Part shown: positions 37,101 to 46,000 of the stretch, one piece after another
Layout of the letters: each line of letters begins with the position of its first letter
How positions within the stretch are numbered: position 1 is the stretch's first letter
DNA from: Blastomussa wellsi
Lineage: Eukaryota; Cnidaria; Anthozoa; Scleractinia; Plerogyridae
Assembly (NCBI GenBank): GCA_947652115.1
Contig: OX393573.1
Location: 13,886,491 to 13,950,490 of the forward strand
Reading direction: 5' to 3'
Length of the DNA: 64,000 nucleotides
Translations under genes and position numbers: made by a program
The notes under the pieces: model-generated
Database searches by the model: none
Told to the model about the DNA's origin: nothing
The model's input: only the letters and a program-made list of their open reading frames with translations

Positions 37101-40100
37101 GAACGCAGACGTATTTCCGGCTGTCGAGATTCTCTACAGCCGGAAATACGTCTGCGTTCGCAGGCTATTCATGCTACAGAAAGCGGGATAAACTCCGGCC
37201 TGATGGGCCGCAAGTCTTGTACGCCGAATAAAACGCTTAAACGTCGCAGACGTAAAAGGTTGAATTTCTGGATATAACTAGTGTCTAACACACTTATAAG
37301 CGAGAGACGCATTTGTGTCTCGTTGTTAACATAACAACATGTACTTTCCTATACGTGCCTCATCTTTGCTGTTCTTTATTTCCAGGTCTCTGAGCTGCAA
37401 TCGCAGTGTACCTTATTTAAAAGCGAAAAGGACGTTCTAGAACACCGACTTGAAGTAGCCAATAAAAAAGTGGACGAAACCAGGCAAGAGATGCGTGATA
37501 TGGAAAACCTGTACAGCTCACACAAGACACGTGCTGTTACGCAAGTGGATGAGAACAAGGCCATGCAAAAACTGAAGCAGATGGAATTTAGCGTAGATCT
37601 TACAAAACAGAAATGCGACAAAGCTGAAAGACGAGTCAAAGAGTTGGAAAATGAGAACCGCCAACTGAGAGGCGCAGACATACGCAACGGAGCATTAACG
37701 GAGGAGCGTGACAACTTCAAGCAGCAACTACAACAAGCTAAGCAGGTTTTGGACGAGAAGAGCAAGAAATTGAATGAAATGTCGATTGAAGTAACGCAAC
37801 TGAAAGCGCACGTCGATAAGCTGTCAGAAGAGAATAAAAAGCATCGGGGCTTGGTCGAGAAGAAGGACAACAGGATTGATCATTTGGAACAGAGGTTATG
37901 GGAGGTTGAAGAGGAACTTAAATTGGAAAGACGACGGTGCCAGGAAGAGCAATCAAAGGTGACGTGGAATCAGTTTTAAAGTGTACTCGAAAAGCTATGA
38001 AGAGGTCGTGGCCCCCTGTTAAAGGACAAAATCCCGAAATGAGTGATCCCGAATGGCTCTGATAGAGCCACAAGCCGCTTAGGGAAGTGATTTCACTTCA
38101 AGGTTTTGAACACTTTATGGAGTCAATTCTTTGTTCTATGAGAGTGTAGGGCATGGAAAACTGTATTCGATTCGTTCCATATAATAATAAGGACAATTTC
38201 CCCGCTTATTAGATAAAGTCAACGCGAAATCGCGCGCAGGAAAAGTCACCCTAAATGTTGTAGCGAGGACGATTTCTCAAATTTTTCGGGAAACCTTTGT
38301 TATGTTACGTGACATGCTACGTCATTTTCGTGGTCTAGACTAATCGACCACAGTCTCGAACAATGAGTGCTCAAAAAGGTGTATCCATTAACGCTTGAAC
38401 AGGTTATCGGCTAGAGGGTTGTTGGGGAGGTGTGGGGTAGGTGGCTGCATTAGGGGATGGGTGGGGGCATTAGTACATTGGAAAGTGTTTCATTGGTTTC
38501 TTGCTACCTTTCATTCTTTTAGGGGTCTGCCCTTGAGGAACTCAACTCCACGATTCGGGTTAAACACGAAGAGCTGGAGCATATGACGTTCTTGGTGGAT
38601 GAAAGAGAAATTGAAATTGCTGAAGTACGCTCCAGTCTTCAGGCAAACGAGCTCAAGCAACATGAAATGGCTGAAAAATCCCGGCGAGATGAAGAAAGGT
38701 TACATGACCTAGAAAACGAGTTGAGCGAGGTAAACGAAAGCCTGAAAGAGGCAAGGAACTCCCGTACGGAGGCGGATGCAAAGATTTTAGAGCTCAAAGG
38801 AATAATACAACAGCAGGAATCGGAATTGATCGCGCTGAATAAGAAAATTGAATCGAGAAATTTTGAAAGCAACGTGCATGGTCACGAACTTAGCTCAAAA
38901 AACGAAAAATTGGAGAGCGACCTTCAAGAAATGGGACACAAGCTTCTTGAAGTGGAAACAGAGCTGGAGTTCACCAAAAACAGCTTGGATAAAATTGGTG
39001 CTGAAAAGGAACGGTTTGATAATCGGGCAAAGGAGGCCCTAGAAGAAAAGGAATTGTTGGAAGTGAAGCTTCGCGAGTTACAGACTTCGTCTGATGGAAT
39101 AAAGGCCGCGTTAGATGAAGAAATAGACGAGCTGCGGGAATCTCTTTTGAACGAGAAAAGGCTCGTGTCAGAGCTTGAAAGAAAAGTCCAGTCAGCAGAG
39201 AAAAGCAGAGAAGCCATTGTAGGTGAACTTCGACGCGTTCAGGAAGAAAACTTGTCTGGAAAAGGGGAAGAAGCAAACAATTTAGCTGTTGTTAATTCGG
39301 AAAATAGCTTGCGTCAAGAATTGGACAATGAGAAGGAAAAGAGCGTTCAGTTAGAAAGTGAAGTAGAGAAGCTAGCTGAAGAGAATAGCCAATTGAAAAG
39401 CCTTGTGCAATCTAGAAGTCTCGCCCTTGAGGAAGAGAAGTGCAAAATTGAAGAAGGAATGTCTCGATTCGCTGAAATTTGCGGGGAATTGGAGAAAGAG
39501 AAAGCAACGAACATACAATTGATAAGTGAAGTTGAAGATCTAAGGGAGGAACATGGCAAATTGGAAAGTCTTGCTCAATCCAAAGGTGTCATTGAAGGAG
39601 AAAAGACAAGATTAGAAGAAGAAATGACTCAATTTTCCGAAATTTTTGGGGAACTGGAGAAAGAGAAAGCAGCGAACATACAATTGATAAGTGAAATAGG
39701 TAAGCTAAAAGCAGAAAATGGCAAATTGGAAATCCTTGTTCAATCCAAAGGTGTCATTGAAGGAGAAAAGACAAGATTAGAAGAAGAAATGGCTCAATTT
39801 TCCGAAATTTGTGGGGAACTGGAGAAAGAGAAAGCAGCGAACATACAATTGATAAGTGAAATAGGTAAGCTAAAAGAAGAAAATGGCAAATTGGAAAGCC
39901 TTGTTCAATCCAAAGGTGTCATTGAAGGAGACAAGACAAGATTAGAAGAAGAATTGGCTCGATTCGCTGAGCAGTTCGAGGAAGAGAGAGCCCAACTCAG
40001 ACAGCAACTGCGCGAAATCAGTGCCTTGAAGGTCAAAGAGAGTGAAGATTGCTATTCAGAAAAGCACGAAAAAATCAGCGATTTGGAAACAAAACTTGCG

Positions 40101-42960
40101 GCTGCTACCAAGGACGCTGTGGATTATAGACAAAGTGTTGAGCACTGCCAACTGAAACTCGCAAAGGCGGAGTATGAACTGGACACCACAGTGGCCAGGC
40201 TTGCCCAACTGGAAAAACAGGTATTGAATGCTTGTTTACACATATAAAAGCGAAAGTCCTGGAGTAGGTCCTTGGAAAGTCATAGAATTTTTAAAGCTCT
40301 AAAAGGGTTTCTATACAAAGCACTTTCTGTTAAACTTTTCAGTGATATAATTTTGTTTTATGTGTAGAATGCAAATGAAGTGGAATCCTTGAAGAAAGAC
40401 TGCGAGATGGCGAAGAAAAAGTCGGAAGAAACTCTTGAAAAGTACTTGTCAAAAATCGACAGACTCACAGCCATCCTCGACGAGATGCATGGTATGTTAC
40501 TCCCGCGTTTCAGAGGTACCTTATTGCATGGAAAAGAAATCGCGAAATTAAAGTTTCGTGAAATAAGTGGTTTTTTTTTTTTTCACGAAAATAAAGTGTT
40601 TGCTCTTACACAAATTTCAAGCTTGGGCACCTGTCCGTTCTCAGAATGTTCCTATTTTTTTTCTTTTCTCCGTCTCGGCGACGTTCTTAGAAAAAAAAAT
40701 GGTTCTCTTCTTATTTTTTTTCTTTTCTCCGTCTCGGCGACGTTCTTAGAAAAAAATGGTTCTTATAAAAAAAAGAGTATAAAAAATATGAATGGCTTTT
40801 GTAATTTGAGAACTGTTTCGTTGTTACTGTTGACGTTATAAGCTCACTTTGCTTTTTTGTGTATTGTTCTTTCTGTCAAAGTATTTAAAGTCGTTTTATG
40901 GCAATTCACTGAGAAATGTTGGACACATTATATATAAAAGAAATAGCAAAACTAAAATCATTGGTAATATCGTGAAATTAAAGTGAGTTTGGATACGGCG
41001 TTTACGCAAAATGGCGAAATTTAAGTGTCGCGAAATATGCGACCTTCGAAATCGCGAAATAAATGTGTCGCGAAAATTTCGTGTAATAAGGCAATCCAAT
41101 TCGTATCTATTTTACCCTGGCAAACGGCTGATACTTGAAACGTCAACAGGAAATTCCTCAACCGACCAGTCCACCACCCCCTCCCCTTAAAAAGTAAGCT
41201 ACGTAAACTAGGTTTTACAATGTTAATTTCAGTTGAAGAAGAGAAACATCTCCGCCAAAATGATGAACTTAAGAAACTTATTTCCGAGAAGGATGCAGAA
41301 TTATCGCAATTACGTACGGAGTTGGCCGGGACTTTAAAGGTAAGAAATACGTTTCATAATTTTACGCCTACTTGAGCTTCAATTGTCTTATTGCATGTTA
41401 CCTAGTTTCAGAAAAAAAACTTTTTTCCGCAGATGTGGAAGAGGTAAATTTCGCGAGGTTAATATTCCAAGATTTTGGTTGAAAAAATGGGGTTGAAAGG
41501 AACTAAATTTCGCGAACATCTAATAAAAGGATTATCTCTTGTGGGGTGCTATAGTATTTGACAGAGAAACATCTCCGCCAAAAAAAAAATAGAACCTGTC
41601 CATAGCAAAGCAAACCACACAATTCAGCCTTTACGAGATGGTCTTGGAGAGCCCAACAAAGATAATAAAAAGGGTTTTACACCCTTGTTTAAAATTTCGT
41701 GTCATAATTTTCGGGATACATTTTGTCGCGGTTGCATTTTGTAGCTTCATTTTTCATAGAGACAAAACAAGTTGCTCAGTTTTTGCTTGCCAAGGAAATA
41801 GCCAAATTTAGGTTAATATTGGAAAATATGAAAGTTCATGGAATCTCGAAAGACTATGAGCCATGGTAGCTTTCTAGAAAACTTTCTAATATTTTGTTTT
41901 ATCGACAGAATACCACGATCACAGAGGCTCCTAGTGATGAAAAATCATTGAAGAACGAATACGAGGCTTCAAAGAAAAAGGCTGAAGAAACGCTTGAAAA
42001 ATACTTATCAAAAATCGACAAACTCAACTCTATCCTCGATGAAATGCATGGTATGTTGTTTAAGTGACTCGTTTCTGAGGTAGTCCTTTTCGATTTTGCT
42101 TGTAACATTTCGAAGGGCTGACCTAGAAAGGTCAGCTGGAAAACCCTTAACCACCCCCCCCCCCCCAAAAAAAAAAATAGTAATTTGCCTGAGCGGTCAC
42201 ATTGAGACCAATTTTATTGATGTTAATTTTAGATGAAGAAGAGAAATATGTCCTCCAAATTGATGAACTTAAGAAAAGTGCTGCCGATAAAGATGCAGAA
42301 TTAACACAACTTCGTACAGACTTGGCCTCAGCTGTCAAGGTAAGCAATAAATTTAAATTCACGTTAACTTTAGTTTCAATAACCATATCATTACCTATGA
42401 TAGCGGGGAATTCATTTCACGAAAATGGAAAATCGTTCACTAGGCAGTTAAAGTTGAGATGTACAACTGAAATCATAGTTGTTTGAATTAAACTAGCTCC
42501 AATTTTATCATTTATTGAATGAAGTTGAGAAAGTATATTTGTCGATGCTGAAGGCAGGAACAAATATTTTCATGTTGAATATGAGACGGCAAGTTGGCTG
42601 GCTGCTATAATCAGCTCATATCTGGCACCTGTGAATGAAATCATTGTTTAATTGAATACTTTGCGAGCTTTCTTGTTACTTTGTAGTGTTTTCTTATTAT
42701 GAGCAGGGATAGCACAGGGATAGCGCTCGTCGCCCACAGGGCGCTCTAGTTTCGATTCCCACACCCGACGTCATAGAGCGGTTTTCATTTTAGTGTCGAA
42801 AGTAATTAGCGAATTGCTTTGGTTTTGAATTACAGCGCTCGGTGATTGGTTAAAAATCGCGCGCCATTTGCTCAACCAATCAGACTTGAAACCAAAACCA
42901 ATCGTGACTAAGGGGTCGCACGTTTTTCCGCCCTTTTTGACGGCTACGTGTAATGACTAG

Positions 42961-43005
<45 letters not shown>

Positions 43006-46000
43006 GTATAACAATATAATTTGGTTTTATCAACTGGGTTGATAATGTGAATTGGCCACTTGGCCGTTGTTTTTTCGTTACCAGGCACCAACCAATAGCG
43101 AAGCTCCATCTTTCTGTGTATAAACAACACACGACCCACAATTCCTTGATTCGCTCCGACGAAGGGCTAACGCTCGAAACGTCAGCTCTTGAATCTCTTT
43201 ACGGTGACCAATTCACATTATCAACCCAGTTGATAAAACCAAATTATACGTGTAATTCCGTCGAGTTTTGATTGAATCACTGGACTACCTACGCCCTTTG
43301 TGATTTCCAAAGTAACAACTAACACTCAACTGAACTCGCTCTAAAGTATTGTTTTAGTGTGTTTTTGTTTCTCGTGTTTGCTCCAAAGGTGTTTTCTTAG
43401 TATTCTCCGATTTTCCCCCTCCACCAGATTTATTATTATTATTATTATTATTGATAATTTTACCTATTAACTGTTTTGTTTTCCTATCTCTCAATTTACC
43501 TATCTATTTTTCGATTGTCTTTTTTTTTTGTTAGGCTCAGAATTCGGTTGGCACGGTGAACCACACTGATGTGATATCCTTGAGAAGAGAATGCGAGATG
43601 GCGAAGGAACAAGCCAAGGACACAGTGGAGAAGTACATGTCAGAATGCAACAGACTTAAAGCCGTCATAGATAAGCAGCAAGGTACTCTCATAATCTTAA
43701 GATTATATTGATCTGAACTATTCTCGTTACTTTTGGAATTAGCAGCTTTTAAAAATTCCCAGACGTTCAGCAACTTTCGGGTCGCCCTTTCTTTCGATTT
43801 AATGCATTAGAATCTCAGTTTCTCTTAGGATAGAGCACTGCAAAATTTTCTTTGTCTTCCCAATTAATGTTTTTTTTTTGCGACCTGCACTATTTGCAAA
43901 GCTCTTTATAACTGGCCTACCAAAGCAAAAGATGACGTAATGAATGACAAACAACACAATGCCCCTATCCCTAACAACAAAAGAGGTGTGCATTAACAAG
44001 ACCAAATGAAAATAGAGCCTTTAAGGTTTTTTAGTGTAGCAGCTGTCGTAAACTCATTTTGTGTGGTACTGTAAGCAGCTTCTATTGTTTTTTAAGTCTA
44101 AGTCATTGGTTCAATTCTTTAGTCTTTTGTTTTGGACAAGGCTATCAGACCAATCACATTATATGTTACGAGAGCTGCTACATCACCGCAAGTTTCGCAA
44201 GCCTCGTTTTTACAGTGAGGCAAAAACAACTCGAAGATGGCCTGTATTTTTGTTCATTCATGATCGCAGAGGCCATCGACAAAGCACAGAATGCGAAAGA
44301 AACTGAAGAGGTGGAGGCGACCAGAATCGAGCTTGCACAAAGAAACATGCAACTCCAGTCAGTACAGTACGACCTGTACAAGCTGCAAGAAAAATACGAC
44401 AAAGAAACCAAATCTCTCTCGAAGGAAGTGGAGTGGGGTAGGGAGAAAATTGGATCACTGAAGTTGGAGATACGAAGGTTGAAAGAGCCTGAGCGCGATG
44501 ATACAATAAGCATCTTACGGTGAGGAGACACTATTATATCAATGTATTTTCCGTTTTAAAAATAGACTTGTAACCAGGTTGCATAACATTTTGTTCAATA
44601 AAATGCCAAAAACCCAACGTTTCGGCTAAAAGGGTCTACGTCACAATATTTTGAGTCATTTTTTGCGACGTACCCTTAAAACGTAAGAAACCTTAAAATA
44701 ATAGTTTACTAAGGTAGAAAAACTTCAAATATGTGATATTAAACCAAAAAGAAACAAGGATGGTTAAGTAAGGATGGAGAAGATTGAAACGGTTTACAAA
44801 TGGCGAGTTTGAAAAATTTAAACTAAATTTTTCAAAATGCACCTTTAAGCCTTCTTCACGGGAATGAAGTGACAAGAAAATTTCTCACAACGACATATTT
44901 AATTTTCCGTTGTTGTTATTGTAGACATTGGGGTGAGGTGTGGGTTGGGTTTGGGAAGGGAGCAAGATCAGTCAGACTGATAATAAGATGTACTTATACA
45001 GTATTCAAATTAATGTGTGTTCCTGATAACTAGTGGTCAGCCGGTTGCCTCGAAGCAGAAGGAAGGCAGTGATGTTGGCGTGGTTTCTTCTGTAGCTCTT
45101 TACTCGCTAAAGGCCAAGGCTGGGAAACTGGAGAGCGAGATAGAAAAATTAAGCGAGAAAGTGCAACAGCTCGAAAGAGAAAAAGCGACCTTAAGCTTAC
45201 TCAACACAGAAGCCAGGTATTCTATTTGTTTCGTTTGTTTGTATGGCTGCTATTATGTTAGAAAGACCGTGACTTCTTGTCAATCAACAGGAATATTCTC
45301 GTCCCCAGCGCACTCGCTTCTGGTTTGCGCCGTGGATCGATACCTCCAGCCGCCTCCAATACCGGAAGTCCGCGATTCAAGGACTCGTTGTCTAATACGA
45401 CTAATCTGATTGGTTTAAAATTACAGAACGAATACTCTGTACATCTTGGTTTGGCTTTCAGTACTATGTATAACCAGCTGAATTACGTTTTTTTTCTAAT
45501 TTCCCGTTATTTTGTAGCAATAAGGCGGCCCAGCTCACATCTGAAAACAAAGCTCTGAAAACCCTGAAGAAGAAGCTAATGGAAGAAGTTCATAAATTAA
45601 AGGGAAGTGACTACACTTCCAACTCGAAGAATGACTCCGACCGGCCACTTCCTGAGGGTAAACTCACCCACTCACTACTCGTTTATTTATTCATTTGGCC
45701 GTTCATTCATTCGATCGTTTCTTCGTTTTTCCTTCCCTTACTCGCTTACTTAATTTTCTGCATTTTTCACCCAGATATAATATGTTTTGCCCGTACCTTC
45801 TCGTCTAGGCCATTACCCTTTTTTCGATAACAACTCATCGCAGCCAATGGCCGTTTTCACACTAGAGACGAACAAATCGTCTGGACGGACAAATCGTCTC
45901 AGACGCACAAGTCGTCTTAGTGTGAAAACGGGACTTACAAACCGTCTGAATTTGTCCGTCTATGAAGACGATTTGTCCATCCAGACGAGCAAGTCGACTA

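Larger units (their letters stand above)
40368..43682 (+). repeat. CENPE: CENPE exons 32-36: duplicated two-exon cassette
   Basis: Exons 32 (40368-40491) and 34 (41909-42050) are paralogous: each carries a [22 protein letters not shown] stretch and ends LDEMH. Exons 33 (41233-41339) and 35 (42233-42339) are both 107 nt and encode [18 protein letters not shown] and [16 protein letters not shown] sequence. Exon 36 (43535-43682) is a more diverged third copy of the first exon ([25 protein letters not shown]). The introns inside the cassettes share GTATGTT donors and GTTAATTT acceptors, so the whole exon-intron-exon unit was copied. Confidence 0.9.

Noticed and set aside
41100..41150. CTGATACTTGAAACGTC as another hammerhead
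   Set aside because: There is no room for stem II between the two blocks; at most it is a deleted relic.
42740..42765. Possible tRNA gene from a good B box
   Set aside because: No acceptor or anticodon stem closes; it fits a SINE head instead.
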